Positions 36,576 to 45,583 of a stretch of DNA of 64,000 bases are shown here, one piece after another. The first letter of the stretch is position 1. Each line of letters begins with the position of its first letter. The translations under genes were made by a program, and so were the position numbers. Source of the stretch: Neobacillus cucumis (GTDB lineage Bacteria; Bacillota; Bacilli; Bacillales; Cytobacillaceae); contig NZ_PGVE01000086.1 of the NCBI RefSeq assembly GCF_002860255.1, positions 1-64,000 of the forward strand. Reading direction: 5' to 3'. The notes under the pieces are model-generated. The model had not been told where the DNA came from. It was given only the letters and a program-made list of their open reading frames with translations, and searched no databases.

Positions 36576-39387
36576 ACACTTTTTTAATAAACTCTGTATA
36601 TAAAACGGAAGGTATTTCATTTTCTAATTTAATTTTAACAGTTATTGGTTTCTCTCCTTCATAATGGACAGTATCTCCTGTTCCTATATAAATGAAAGGC
36701 TCATTTTTTCCATCTATCTCTCTGTACTTTCTTACAAATAGGTGAAGTTTTATTCCGCGACTTGTATTATGAATAATATTCTGACCTCTATCAGTGTTTT
36801 GGGAAGTAGAATTAGGCGTTTGCCACTGAAAGTATTGCTCATCAATAAATTTATCCTTATAGTTTATACTTTCTTTAATATCCTCTTCTTTGTGAAGGTC
36901 AATAAACAAGAAATAGTCATTACCATTAGTAAGAAGTCCAGAACCTCTAAAGGAACTATGGATTTTACGATAGTTAGATAGTAAAGCAGCGTCAACCATT
37001 TGATATTGCTCGTAAAGTTTAAAATGCGGGACACCGTAATATTCTTTTTTGAATTCTTTTTCGTAGCGGAATATTCCGTAGTTCACGATATCCTCAATAT
37101 ATTTCCGGTATTCATCTTTTGTTAATAACTCTTTAAAAATTGGAGTCTTAACCAATTTTCCACCGCTATATTGAACCAATTTGAGTTTGTTCTTAAGTTG
37201 AACACTGTCGTAATAGTTCTGATTTAAGCATTCAAAAGCATGTATCACACTGTCGTCATCAACTTTAGTGACCATTTTTAAAATTTGACGCTTTGCGATT
37301 TCTAAATTTATTTCCTCGTGATCAAGTAAATACCGAATAACTACAAATTCATATATTCGCTTAAGTGGTAGCTTGCTTGATAATTCTTTTAAAGTACCTT
37401 CAAATGCATCGCTTAGTAAAAGCTTCTTTAGGTAATCATCCTTCTCAACTTTAGCTACGAATTGTAGGTAAGTTTTTTCACGATCAATAAATTTAACCGG
37501 GTCAGGCGCGCCATCAAATTTCATATAATCCATTAAAAGAAAAGGAGTTCGGCCTTGATTGAGTTTTTTAAATTCATAGTACTCTTCTTTCAGGTACTTC
37601 ATAGAATTAAAATTTTCTTTATCAATCTGAGCTAAAATTCTTTCCTGTGATATCTTATCCATTTGGATATGGGTGCAACCTGGGATGTTGGCAAAACCAG
37701 TTGCTACGGCAACTTTCAAACTTTCTTTATCATAGTATCGACTTCCATTTAAGGCTAGTGCGATTAGAAAAGTCTTATTATGATTCCCGATAAAATCAAG
37801 AACTGTTAAAAAGCTTTTCCCACCATGCTTTCTTAATCCCCTTCCTAATTGCTGAATAAACACGATCGGTGAGTTTGTAGGTCTCAACATAAGAACGGTA
37901 TTGATAGAAGGAATGTCGACCCCTTCATTAAAAATATCAACGGTAAAAATAAATTCTAACTCATCATGGTCATTCTCTAATCTATTAATATATTGTTCGC
38001 GTTTTTCAGATGAATCGCCGCCGTGTAAACAAACACTTTTATATCCTCTTTTATTAAATTCACTAGCCATATACTGAGCATGCTCGATACTGGCGCAGAA
38101 ACCAAGGCATTTTCTTTTATCACCATCATGCCCATAGAAATTCATTTTTTCAATAATGAAATCTACACGTTCATTAACCTTCAATCTCTTTGTAATTTCG
38201 ACGATATCATCAATATCGACATTACTTAAATCAATACCCTCGATATCTGTTATCCCAAAGTAATGAAATGGAATAACCAGCTCGTCCTCTAAAGCCTCAT
38301 GTAAACGGACTTCTAATGCCACATTATTATCAAAGAGATCAAACACATTATAACCATCACTTCGCTCAGGTGTAGCCGTCATTCCCAGAGTAAATTTTGG
38401 ATCGAAATAATTTAAAACGGCTTGATAAGTCGGGCTTGTTGCATGATGGGCTTCATCAATGATTAAATAATCAAATTCATCTTTTTCAAATTCATGAAAA
38501 CATCTTGAGATAGTTTGGATGGTAGCGAACACGTAATCCACATTTTTTTGCTTATGATTCCCTGTTAGCAAACCAAAAGTAAGTCCCTCATTTGGAAGAA
38601 GCAATTCAAAAGTATCTTTTGCCTTTTTCAGTATTTCTTCCCTATGAACAATGAAGAGAAGTCTCTTTGGTTTAAGGCTCTTCACATCAAAAGCAGACAT
38701 ATAGGTTTTCCCCGTACCGGTCGCAGCAATAACAAGCGCCTTTTTCTCACCAAAGCTTCTCAATCTTTCTAAATTTTCGGTAGCTCGCTTCTGCATCCTA
38801 TTCTGAACAATATATTGTTTATTTTCATAAATCAATTGGTGTGTACTCTGAGTATTCTTAAAACGTTTTAGAAACTCCTCATATCGTTTTATAAAATCTT
38901 GATCCGCTTCTACACTCATGTTCCAAAGATTATCGTACTCTCTTAAAACATCTTGAATAAACCGACCATTTTCTTTTGTAATAATTTCAACATTCCACTC
39001 AATATTACTTTTCAAAGCACTTTGCGTGATATTCGATGAACCAATAATCACCTTGTAATTATCTTTATATTCAAATATGTAAGCTTTCGTATGAAAACCA
39101 ATCTCTTTATCCGTAACAAATACCTTTAAATCAACATGAGAAAAATCTTTTATTTTTTCCATTGCTTTTGCATCCGTAAAATTAAGATAAGTTGAGGTAA
39201 TGATTTTCCCTTTAATTCCTTTTTTCTCAGCTTCCTTTAGTGGATCAAGAAGCAGTTGTAGTCCGCTAAAGTTAATAAACGCAACACTGAAATAATACCG
39301 ATCACACGCACTCATTGATGATACTAATTCACTTAATAGATTTCCTTTGTCGGAATTTACAATTAGCTTTTTTTCAACCGTATCCAT
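36574..39387 (-). CDS. PLD-nuclease / SF2 helicase with DUF3427-like C terminus
   Basis: The 937-residue protein has a PLD domain (IGFHTKAYIF, about 100; VIIGSSNITQSAL, about 118) and an SF2 helicase (VIAATGTGKTYMSA, about 224; IIDEAHHATSPTY, about 312; DIFNEGVDIPSIN; QQLGRGLRKHG, about 517). A long C-terminal part contains YFQWQTPNSTSQN and GIKLHLFVRKYREIDG, which look like DUF3427. AGGGG precedes the ATG. It is a relative of the 33107-35539 protein but not a close copy, and it too lies beside a nucleotide hydrolase gene (NUDIX). Confidence 0.8.
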   Translation of the reverse strand: MDTVEKKLIVNSDKGNLLSELVSSMSACDRYYFSVAFINFSGLQLLLDPLKEAEKKGIKGKIITSTYLNFTDAKAMEKIKDFSHVDLKVFVTDKEIGFHTKAYIFEYKDNYKVIIGSSNITQSALKSNIEWNVEIITKENGRFIQDVLREYDNLWNMSVEADQDFIKRYEEFLKRFKNTQSTHQLIYENKQYIVQNRMQKRATENLERLRSFGEKKALVIAATGTGKTYMSAFDVKSLKPKRLLFIVHREEILKKAKDTFELLLPNEGLTFGLLTGNHKQKNVDYVFATIQTISRCFHEFEKDEFDYLIIDEAHHATSPTYQAVLNYFDPKFTLGMTATPERSDGYNVFDLFDNNVALEVRLHEALEDELVIPFHYFGITDIEGIDLSNVDIDDIVEITKRLKVNERVDFIIEKMNFYGHDGDKRKCLGFCASIEHAQYMASEFNKRGYKSVCLHGGDSSEKREQYINRLENDHDELEFIFTVDIFNEGVDIPSINTVLMLRPTNSPIVFIQQLGRGLRKHGGKSFLTVLDFIGNHNKTFLIALALNGSRYYDKESLKVAVATGFANIPGCTHIQMDKISQERILAQIDKENFNSMKYLKEEYYEFKKLNQGRTPFLLMDYMKFDGAPDPVKFIDREKTYLQFVAKVEKDDYLKKLLLSDAFEGTLKELSSKLPLKRIYEFVVIRYLLDHEEINLEIAKRQILKMVTKVDDDSVIHAFECLNQNYYDSVQLKNKLKLVQYSGGKLVKTPIFKELLTKDEYRKYIEDIVNYGIFRYEKEFKKEYYGVPHFKLYEQYQMVDAALLSNYRKIHSSFRGSGLLTNGNDYFLFIDLHKEEDIKESINYKDKFIDEQYFQWQTPNSTSQNTDRGQNIIHNTSRGIKLHLFVRKYREIDGKNEPFIYIGTGDTVHYEGEKPITVKIKLENEIPSVLYTEFIKKV

Positions 39388-39465
39388 TATATTGCCCCTA
39401 CCTATAGAATCTGTAATCTTTTTGTGAATTATTGGATATGAAAAGTTTACTACATTTATGAATAA

Positions 39466-39501
39466 ATAAAAAGATCCTCTATTTTGATAAAATAGAAGAT
39501 C
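39466..39501 (-). terminator. terminator upstream of PLD-helicase gene
   Basis: GATCCTCTATTTT (39473-39485) pairs with AAAATAGAAGATC (39489-39501). On the minus strand a TTTTTATTTATT run follows, so it would stop transcripts entering from the right. Confidence 0.6.
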
Positions 39502-40025
39502 CTTCGTTATTTAGCAGCCCGTAAAATTTTGATTAAAGATGACTATATTATTAAATTCCTCTTTATTTCAGAATCTTTACTTAATGTCAAAACGGTTTCA
39601 CTAAACATTTTGCAACAGTATAATAAGAAATCACTATTAAAAACTTTTAAGAAATTAATTAATTACGCTACAAACATTAATATGGGAGGAATTAGTGGAA
39701 TTTATACTCGCAAGATCTTAGACACAGGCCCCAAGCAGTTTTGAAGTTTGCTGGCATCTGTTTTTCTAGTACCCTGGTATACCCTGAGGTACTGATGTAT
39801 TAAGGTTTCTTGATTCCTAGTGTTTTCTTGTGATTTGTATTTTTAAAAATTTGGGCACCAAGCATGGCACCTATTAGCCCACTTAAAAAGAAATGGTTTC
39901 TGTGGTTTATAAAATTAAAACAACAACCTAATGAACCTTATGTATAAATGATAACGTGTCTGGATACCCAAAAAATTAATAAGAGGAGTTCTGAAATTCC
40001 TTAAGAAATAAATTGACAAGGGAAT
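39502..40025. other. left end region of integrated element
   Basis: No convincing gene was found. The stretch holds the left attachment-like repeat (39722-39746), an AGTACCCTGGT/ATACCCTGAGGT repeat near 39769-39790, and two GGCACC motifs (39854-39871) like those at the right end of the element. Confidence 0.45.
39722..39746 (+). repeat. left attachment-site-like repeat (attL)
   Basis: Twenty-five bases match 60850-60874 at 22 positions, with CAAGCAGTTTTGAAG identical. At the right end this core is the anticodon arm of a tRNA-Sec-like sequence beside an integrase gene. This is the best candidate for the other end of the element. Confidence 0.6.
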
Positions 40026-40133
40026 GAAAAAACCCGGCGCTGCCAACGCTCGGGTCCCGAAACTTTAAAACGATGAAAATAAACAATGCATTGATTTGCA
40101 GAGTAAGAATTGAAAGAAAACCAATTTGTTATT
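40026..40133 (-). ncRNA. candidate antisense RNA in leader of DUF927 gene
   Basis: The minus strand has TTGAAG (40163-40168) and TAGAAT (40140-40145) 17 bp apart. About 107 bp further a strong GC hairpin (CCCGAGCG to CGCCGGG) is followed by six T. This is the size and layout of plasmid counter-transcribed RNAs that limit replication-protein synthesis. The plus strand ends its leader with a TTTTCCTT/AAGGAAAA hairpin and TATTTTT (40158-40186), which could be the attenuator. Confidence 0.4.
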
Positions 40134-40221
40134 AATGATATTCTAACTAAATCTGTGTTTTCCTTCAAGTTAAGGAAAAATATTTTTGGGCGTTCCCTCT
40201 TTTAAAATAGGGGGAATTAAA

Positions 40222-41847
40222 ATGGAGATTTCTAAAGTCAAAGACTTTACGTTCAGTGAGTCTCAGGACATCGTTTTTGGTTATCGTGTAATGGGTAACC
40301 AGCTTTGGTACGAAAAGAAAAAAGAAGTGTGGATTCCAATCTGCCGTCAGGTTCCGATTCTATCGAAGAAGTATAAGTACCTCGAAACAGGGAAAACCTT
40401 CTACGAAATTTCATGGGATGATCATGGGGCATGGAAAAACGTGATTGTCCCCGCTCTTCAGATTTCGAGCCGGAAAGAACTCATCCTTCTTGCCGATGAT
40501 GATCTCGCGGTAACAGATGTTAACAGCAAAGAATTGGTTCAATACTTCGACCGTTATATTGACGAGTACGAATTGTCCCAAGGGTATTTATCCAGCCGGA
40601 TTGGTTACATCAAAGGTCATCTGATTCATCCAAATATACTGGATGATGCTGTCAAAGTGCAGCCAGCTAAAGGAGGACCTGAACAAGTCCTCGAAGCTTT
40701 TCAAGAAATGGGGACGGTCGACTCTTGGGGAAAAGAAGTGTTCGGCAAGGTAAGGGATGTGCCTGACAATGTCTTCTACATCCTCGGGTCCTTTGCTTCC
40801 GTCCTAGTCGCTTTACTGGATGTGGAATCATTTATCATCGATTACAGCGGTCGTGCCGGTAAAGGGAAGTCGACGTTGTTGAAAGTCGCTGCCACCGTTT
40901 GGGGCAAGTTTGGACTTGTAGGTTCTTGGGCAGACAATCTTGTCCAGATCGAACGGAAGGCAGAATTCTTGAACAGTTATCCTATCCTGTTGGATGATAG
41001 CAAAAATGCAAGAAATCAGAATGCTGCCAACTTCGAACAATTGGTCTATTTCTTCGTTGGTGGTCAAACGAAAGGGCGGGGTAACCTTAAAGGTTTCCAA
41101 GCGAACAGCACATGGAAAAACGTCCTTCTTTCGAATGGGGAAAGCAGTCTGCTTGATTACACGGAGAGCGGAGGGACAGCAAGACGAGTCGTCATCCTTA
41201 CGGGTACGCCGATAAGTGAAGATACGTCAACCGACCCGATTTATAAAGCGATGCGAGAAAATTATGGAGTGGTCGGAAGGGTATTCGTCGAAAAATTAAA
41301 GGAAATGAACGAGGATGAATTAGCAAGGATACAGAAAATATACACATCGAAGAAGGAACAGCTATTCCGCTATATTACTGGAAACGACAATGTAGCGAAG
41401 ACACTCGCTTCCCATTATGCGGTGGTTCATACAGCTGGCGTCCTCGTGAATAAATTCTTTAACTTTGGGCTAGAATTAACTTTCATCGACGAATTGTATA
41501 AACGGAATCTGGAAAACGCAACTGTTGATAAAAATAAGCAGCAACTGTTCAAAATCCTTGAGCGGGCAGACGGTAACCGTAATTTAATTTGGTACAGCAC
41601 GCAGCCGCCTAATTATATTGCGATTGACCGGAAAGGAGAGTTTTGTCTTGTTGTCGACGCGGTCAATCAGTTTCTTGGTAAAGATGCAAACGAAATCAAG
41701 AATTATTGGAAGGAAAAAGGTTGGGTCCTCGATCTTTCAAAACAAGTAAAGAAGAATGGGCACAATATTCGCTGCAATACTTTGAATCCCGACATCCTCA
41801 AAGAGTGGGGATTCGACTTTTCATACGATCCTGATAAAAATATTTAA
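40222..41847 (+). CDS. DUF927-domain replication/helicase-type protein
   Basis: The 541-residue protein starts at the ATG at 40222, with AGGGGG upstream. The middle carries a P-loop of DUF927 type, IIDYSGRAGKGKSTLLKVA (about 205-223), a Walker B-like YPILLDDSKNARN (about 250) and LLSNGESSLLDY, as in DUF927 proteins. These are the superfamily-3-like ATPase/primase-helicase proteins of plasmids and phages. Codon use is more GC-rich than in the neighbouring cargo genes. It is the likely replication protein of the element, followed by GTTACC iterons. Confidence 0.75.
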   Translation: MEISKVKDFTFSESQDIVFGYRVMGNQLWYEKKKEVWIPICRQVPILSKKYKYLETGKTFYEISWDDHGAWKNVIVPALQISSRKELILLADDDLAVTDVNSKELVQYFDRYIDEYELSQGYLSSRIGYIKGHLIHPNILDDAVKVQPAKGGPEQVLEAFQEMGTVDSWGKEVFGKVRDVPDNVFYILGSFASVLVALLDVESFIIDYSGRAGKGKSTLLKVAATVWGKFGLVGSWADNLVQIERKAEFLNSYPILLDDSKNARNQNAANFEQLVYFFVGGQTKGRGNLKGFQANSTWKNVLLSNGESSLLDYTESGGTARRVVILTGTPISEDTSTDPIYKAMRENYGVVGRVFVEKLKEMNEDELARIQKIYTSKKEQLFRYITGNDNVAKTLASHYAVVHTAGVLVNKFFNFGLELTFIDELYKRNLENATVDKNKQQLFKILERADGNRNLIWYSTQPPNYIAIDRKGEFCLVVDAVNQFLGKDANEIKNYWKEKGWVLDLSKQVKKNGHNIRCNTLNPDILKEWGFDFSYDPDKNI

Positions 41848-41868
41848 GACGCCTAGTGCGTCTTTTTT
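41846..41868 (+). terminator. terminator of DUF927 gene
   Basis: AAGACGC pairs with GCGTCTT around a 5-base loop, followed by a T-run. It starts within the stop codon. Confidence 0.8.
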
Positions 41869-41875
41869 ATCACCG

Positions 41876-42191
41876 GGTAACAAGATGTTCGTTACCGGTG
41901 TTATTACTAGAGCCGTAAGGGTTTCTCGTTTTCGGTAACAACTCTCTGTTACCTTCCGCAACCTTTTTGTTACCTGGCTATCCTTTCAGGCTGTAAGCTT
42001 CATTGTCTAACGGTAACAAAGTATCATATAAAAATGATATTTTTATATAAAAGATTTTTACTGACCATTTTCTCCACAAGAATACTTCCAATTTAAAATG
42101 TTGTTACTTGTTACCTTTTATTCTACAACCCTACTCTCCCAGCGGTTTTCAAGGTAACAGTATGTTTATTTTTCTGTTACCGTTTGTTACC
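41876..42191. repeat. GTTACC iteron cluster, candidate replication origin
   Basis: The hexamer GTTACC or its complement GGTAAC occurs 10 times in 316 bp: 41876, 41891, 41934, 41948, 41969, 42012, 42110, 42153, 42176 and 42186. A near copy is at 42103. Chance would give about 0.15. Orientation is mixed and the centre is very AT-rich (42025-42060). It directly follows the replication-type gene, so it is a candidate origin and/or binding region for that protein. Confidence 0.7.
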
Positions 42192-42274
42192 TTTAAATCA
42201 AAATACTGTCATAACAATGTTTCTGAGCGGTCACAGAAGTAACAATTTTTACTTCCTTTATAAAAATCCATTTA

Positions 42275-42613
42275 GTGGAATATTGTCATTCCCTGAAAGA
42301 AGCGCGAATAATGATTCAATATCTTGGCTTGATTTATGCTGCGGTTTTGACGGATGGAATATGGTCATGCTGGTTCGTTCCTTTACTAATTGACCTAATT
42401 CTAGGGATTCCAAAAGGAAAACAAGCTATTCATAATTTCAATCTGGATAAATTCTGTTATTTCGATTGCAAAATGATTCAAGCAATTGGATGCGTCAATT
42501 CTCGGAAACTGGTATATTTTCGATCAAAGAGAAAAGTTCAAATAGAATTTAATTCTGAGCTCTGGTCCATTATTTGGAGAGTAATTGAATACTATCTTAT
42601 CCATTACCTATAA
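42275..42613 (+). CDS. doubtful ORF
   Basis: A 112-codon frame from a GTG has one hydrophobic stretch (LGLIYAAVLTDGIWSCWFVP) but no ribosome binding site and no recognisable family. It precedes kwaA. It may be chance. Confidence 0.2.
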   Translation: MEYCHSLKEARIMIQYLGLIYAAVLTDGIWSCWFVPLLIDLILGIPKGKQAIHNFNLDKFCYFDCKMIQAIGCVNSRKLVYFRSKRKVQIEFNSELWSIIWRVIEYYLIHYL

Positions 42614-42656
42614 AAGTGATACAATAAATATATAAATTAGTTTGGGGGTGTTGAGA

Positions 42657-43205
42657 ATGAGAAATTGGTTAAAATTAATCCTTTTTTTAAGTTCTTATTC
42701 TCCCCTTTTTTTAATTATCGCTATATTAAATTTAAAGCTAAATGGTGTCGAAAATGCGAAAGATATCATTCCTAATGATAAATTTTGGCTTGTGATTATC
42801 ATGCTTGCTCTTTTCATCATGCCAAATATTATCTTATTTTCCTTAATCAAAAGAGTCCGTTCATTTCAACCAATTAATGAAAAAACGAATACTTTTATAA
42901 ATAAAAATAGTGATGTTCTGAACTATATTGTAACTTACCTTATTCCATTTTTATCTTTCAACTTTGATAAACTAAACCAAACAATTGCTTTTGCTTTATT
43001 AATTTTCGTGCTAGCAATAGTATATATTCATTCAAATATCTTTTATATAAACCCAATTTTAATTATGTTTGGATATAAAATTTTTGACATCAATGATAAA
43101 TACACCGTAATTACCAAAACAACGGTCAAACGAGATAAAAAGCTTAAATTGTATAGAATTCACGATAACGTATATGTAGGTGATGAGGATGGCAGCAATA
43201 ACTGA
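42657..43205 (+). CDS. kwaA: KwaA, membrane subunit of Kiwa anti-phage system
   Basis: The 182-residue protein has four membrane helices, starting RNWLKLILFLSSYSPLFLII, which is typical of KwaA. A cytoplasmic C-terminal tail follows (KTTVKRDKKLKLYRIHDNVY). The ATG at 42657 follows GGGGGTG; longer ORF starts have no better site. It overlaps the kwaB start by 17 bp. In Kiwa, KwaA senses phage entry at the membrane and works with the DNA-binding KwaB. The identification rests on the pair: small membrane protein plus a DUF4868 protein. Confidence 0.8.
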   Translation: MRNWLKLILFLSSYSPLFLIIAILNLKLNGVENAKDIIPNDKFWLVIIMLALFIMPNIILFSLIKRVRSFQPINEKTNTFINKNSDVLNYIVTYLIPFLSFNFDKLNQTIAFALLIFVLAIVYIHSNIFYINPILIMFGYKIFDINDKYTVITKTTVKRDKKLKLYRIHDNVYVGDEDGSNN

Positions 43206-44139
43206 TATTAACACTTTGCTAAGATTATTTAATGATCCGGCGGTCGATAAAACAACTAATCTTTATATGGTTACGAGAAAAAAAGAAAATGACACTTTTA
43301 TATATAACGTGTTAACTGCGGAAACACTTCATGAAATCGCAGAGCAATTAAATGAAATTATGATTAACCACCTTGCGACAATACAAAGCCAAAACAGAGA
43401 ATTTCGTGAATATGAAATAGATGATTCATCAAATGAATACGTCCAATATATCACTCTAAATACTGTTTCTGCTGCTAACACCATGCTTGATCCAATCATT
43501 AACAATAATTCTGATCCCTTCACTTCAGATCCTGAAACATTCAGTAGTCTATGGGCATATGGAGTAAAAATTGAATTGAATGATAAAAAACTTGTATGGT
43601 TCAGAAAATACAGCAAGGGAAAAGTCCTGAAAAAAGGATTCAAAGAGGCGGTCCTTTTCAAAGACGGCAAGTTTTCAAAAATTGAACATGATGTGTTTCA
43701 AATTGATGAAAATGTCGATTGCTTCATCTGGAATGATGAAATATATATTACACAACACCACAATTTTGAAAAAATCTTTAGTTATGAGGATCAATATGAA
43801 GAAAAATTCGGTGAAGCCTTAGACGTGATAAGAGAAACTTTTTCATTTATTGATCATGAATCTCTTCAACAGTTCGTTCATAATGATTCCATTCAAAAAC
43901 GTAAGCTCGCAGCTATTATGAAAAACGGTGTTTATGAAAAATACGGCTTTAATGAAGTGGCAACGACCATTGAAAAATACGAACTAGATATTGAAGTAGA
44001 TCCACAAGGACAAAGAATAAATCTTACACCGAAAGATTCAAGAAGATTTCTAAAAATTTTAAATGATGATTATCTTCAATCTGAAGTCACAGCAGAGAGA
44101 TATGAAAGCATTGCAAAAAGAAAAGGAAGACGTAGATAA
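43189..44139 (+). CDS. kwaB: KwaB, DUF4868 subunit of Kiwa anti-phage system
   Basis: The 316-residue protein has the usual length of KwaB. It carries the DUF4868 pattern: WAYGVKIELNDKKLVWFRKY, then VDCFIWNDEIYITQHHNFEK and FEEKFG-like YEEKFGEALDVI, with a basic C terminus (AKRKGRRR). AGGTGA precedes the ATG at 43189. It is translated together with kwaA and followed by a strong hairpin. KwaB binds DNA and blocks phage replication and late transcription in characterised Kiwa systems. Confidence 0.83.
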   Translation: MAAITDINTLLRLFNDPAVDKTTNLYMVTRKKENDTFIYNVLTAETLHEIAEQLNEIMINHLATIQSQNREFREYEIDDSSNEYVQYITLNTVSAANTMLDPIINNNSDPFTSDPETFSSLWAYGVKIELNDKKLVWFRKYSKGKVLKKGFKEAVLFKDGKFSKIEHDVFQIDENVDCFIWNDEIYITQHHNFEKIFSYEDQYEEKFGEALDVIRETFSFIDHESLQQFVHNDSIQKRKLAAIMKNGVYEKYGFNEVATTIEKYELDIEVDPQGQRINLTPKDSRRFLKILNDDYLQSEVTAERYESIAKRKGRRR

Positions 44140-44203
44140 TAATAAAAAGGTGTTTTTGGCAGTTAAAAAATGTTGTTTATGGCAGTATGTTGTATGAATA
44201 TAA

Positions 44204-44257
44204 AAAAGCCTAATTTATGTAAGTAGTGTATAAAAACTTGTATAAATTAGGCTTTTT
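44204..44257 (+). terminator. terminator of kwaAB
   Basis: AAAAAGCCTAATTTAT pairs with ATAAATTAGGCTTTTT around a 23-base loop, followed by AATTTT. Confidence 0.7.
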
Positions 44258-44481
44258 AATTTTATTTGTTATTGTGGTAAAGCACCCGTTTAAGTACAAC
44301 ATTTCTCAATCTTCTAAACTGGATTGCTTGTTCTTTTAGTTATACCCTATATAAGAAAAGCATTGATAAGTGATAATTGATTAAATACACACATTATGGG
44401 ATAAAAAAACCACATCAATAGATGATAATTTTCTATGTTATAGGTTTTAATTTATTTGAAGAATTGTCTGAGTAATCCTAG

Positions 44482-45036
44482 TTATACGCAAAAGGAAACG
44501 TTCTCTATGACTCCCTCGCATATTGGGAATACTGAAATCGCATCGTAATTTCTTCCTAACTTAGGCTTCCAGTACCGCCCATGCGCCAACCAATGGCGAT
44601 ACTTTAAGGCTCCAATATACGCACTTATGTAACTCTTAATTTCAGGGTAATGAATTTTCCATTTTTCCAAGATCAATTCTTCTAATCCGACTTTCTCTTC
44701 ATATTCTCTGTATATATTTCTGAATTCCCTACTCAATTGATCTCTTAATCTATCAGTTGCACGGACTATATAGTCCATTCTAAAACGGGCTTCTATTGAT
44801 GCTATTAAGTTCAAACAAAAGGAATTCTCAATCTCTCTCAATAATTTAGTAAATTGAATTTCAACCTCATCAAACGTCATAAAAAGAAACTCCTCGGGAA
44901 CTTCATGACCCTCTCTAATTTGTTTAATAATTTTACTTTTATAATCACTAACTGCTTGATAGTTGATCTGAAACATTAGAGCTAGGTCATTGATTTCCTG
45001 ATTTTCTCCTGAAAATCGATGACTACCATTAGGCAT
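44482..45036 (-). CDS. HEPN-domain protein, candidate RNase toxin/effector
   Basis: An all-helical 184-residue protein. Near residues 147-152 it has RHWLAH, an exact R(N/H)xxxH motif of HEPN ribonucleases, in the context ALKYRHWLAHGRYW. Upstream helices (FCLNLIASIEARFRMDYIVR) resemble the LA2681/RiboL-PSP type of HEPN proteins. It starts at an ATG overlapping the partner's stop by 8 bp. HEPN proteins often act as toxins or abortive-infection effectors that cut RNA; here the upstream partner may neutralise or activate it. Confidence 0.65.
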   Translation of the reverse strand: MPNGSHRFSGENQEINDLALMFQINYQAVSDYKSKIIKQIREGHEVPEEFLFMTFDEVEIQFTKLLREIENSFCLNLIASIEARFRMDYIVRATDRLRDQLSREFRNIYREYEEKVGLEELILEKWKIHYPEIKSYISAYIGALKYRHWLAHGRYWKPKLGRNYDAISVFPICEGVIENVSFCV

Positions 45037-45583
45037 ATTTAATCACCGAAAGCAAATGGCTTGAGAAAGTTTCTTCGTTTAACGGGATGTATTTAATATT
45101 TGGTGGCATGGTTGCTATTTTCCAATCATATTCTACATCTTCTTCTTTTTTCTCCTCAACTGGATTTTGTTCTTTCAGAGCTTTTTCCATTGCGGAGTCA
45201 ATTATTCTCACAGTAATATTCGGTTTAGTTGACCGTTTATCAACGTAAATGAATCTTACTTTACCATAAGGACCAATCATGTCTATACGACCTTTAGCTC
45301 CTATGATTAAAGTTCCAATTGGTTGCAGCACGACTTTTTCTCCTTTGATGTAAATAACCATTTTGTTTGTTTCGTATGATCCAATCTTATCTTCCACTAA
45401 AACATCTGGCTCAAGTTGAAGAGACAAATTCGCTCCAACAAGCGGTGCTAGCCAAGTTTGAATATTAGTGTAAAATTCATCTAGGGACTTCAACCATTCT
45501 TGTTTATGATTTTCCCAATTTATTTCCACTCCCCCCTCTTTTTTATCGTCATTCAAGAAGCCTTCTAATTCTTTTAAGCTCAT
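45029..45583 (-). CDS. partner of HEPN protein, unknown
   Basis: This 184-residue protein has a helical N terminus and a beta-rich middle (KMVIYIKGEKVVLQPIGTLI, GRIDMIGPYGKVRFIYVDKR), with an acidic stretch PVEEKKEEDVEYDW near residue 145. AAAGGGG precedes the ATG. It overlaps the HEPN gene by 8 bp and precedes it, the common order for antitoxin-toxin or sensor-effector pairs. No family recognised. Confidence 0.6.
   Translation of the reverse strand: MSLKELEGFLNDDKKEGGVEINWENHKQEWLKSLDEFYTNIQTWLAPLVGANLSLQLEPDVLVEDKIGSYETNKMVIYIKGEKVVLQPIGTLIIGAKGRIDMIGPYGKVRFIYVDKRSTKPNITVRIIDSAMEKALKEQNPVEEKKEEDVEYDWKIATMPPNIKYIPLNEETFSSHLLSVIKYA

Noticed and set aside
39529-39744. Plus-strand frame of 71 codons ending at the left att repeat
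   Set aside because: No ribosome binding site, low-complexity composition, and the end coincides with the repeat. Probably chance, though a truncated gene cannot be excluded.
41876-42191. CRISPR array interpretation of the GTTACC cluster
   Set aside because: Repeats are only 6 bp, in both orientations and at irregular spacing. No cas genes were seen anywhere in the window.
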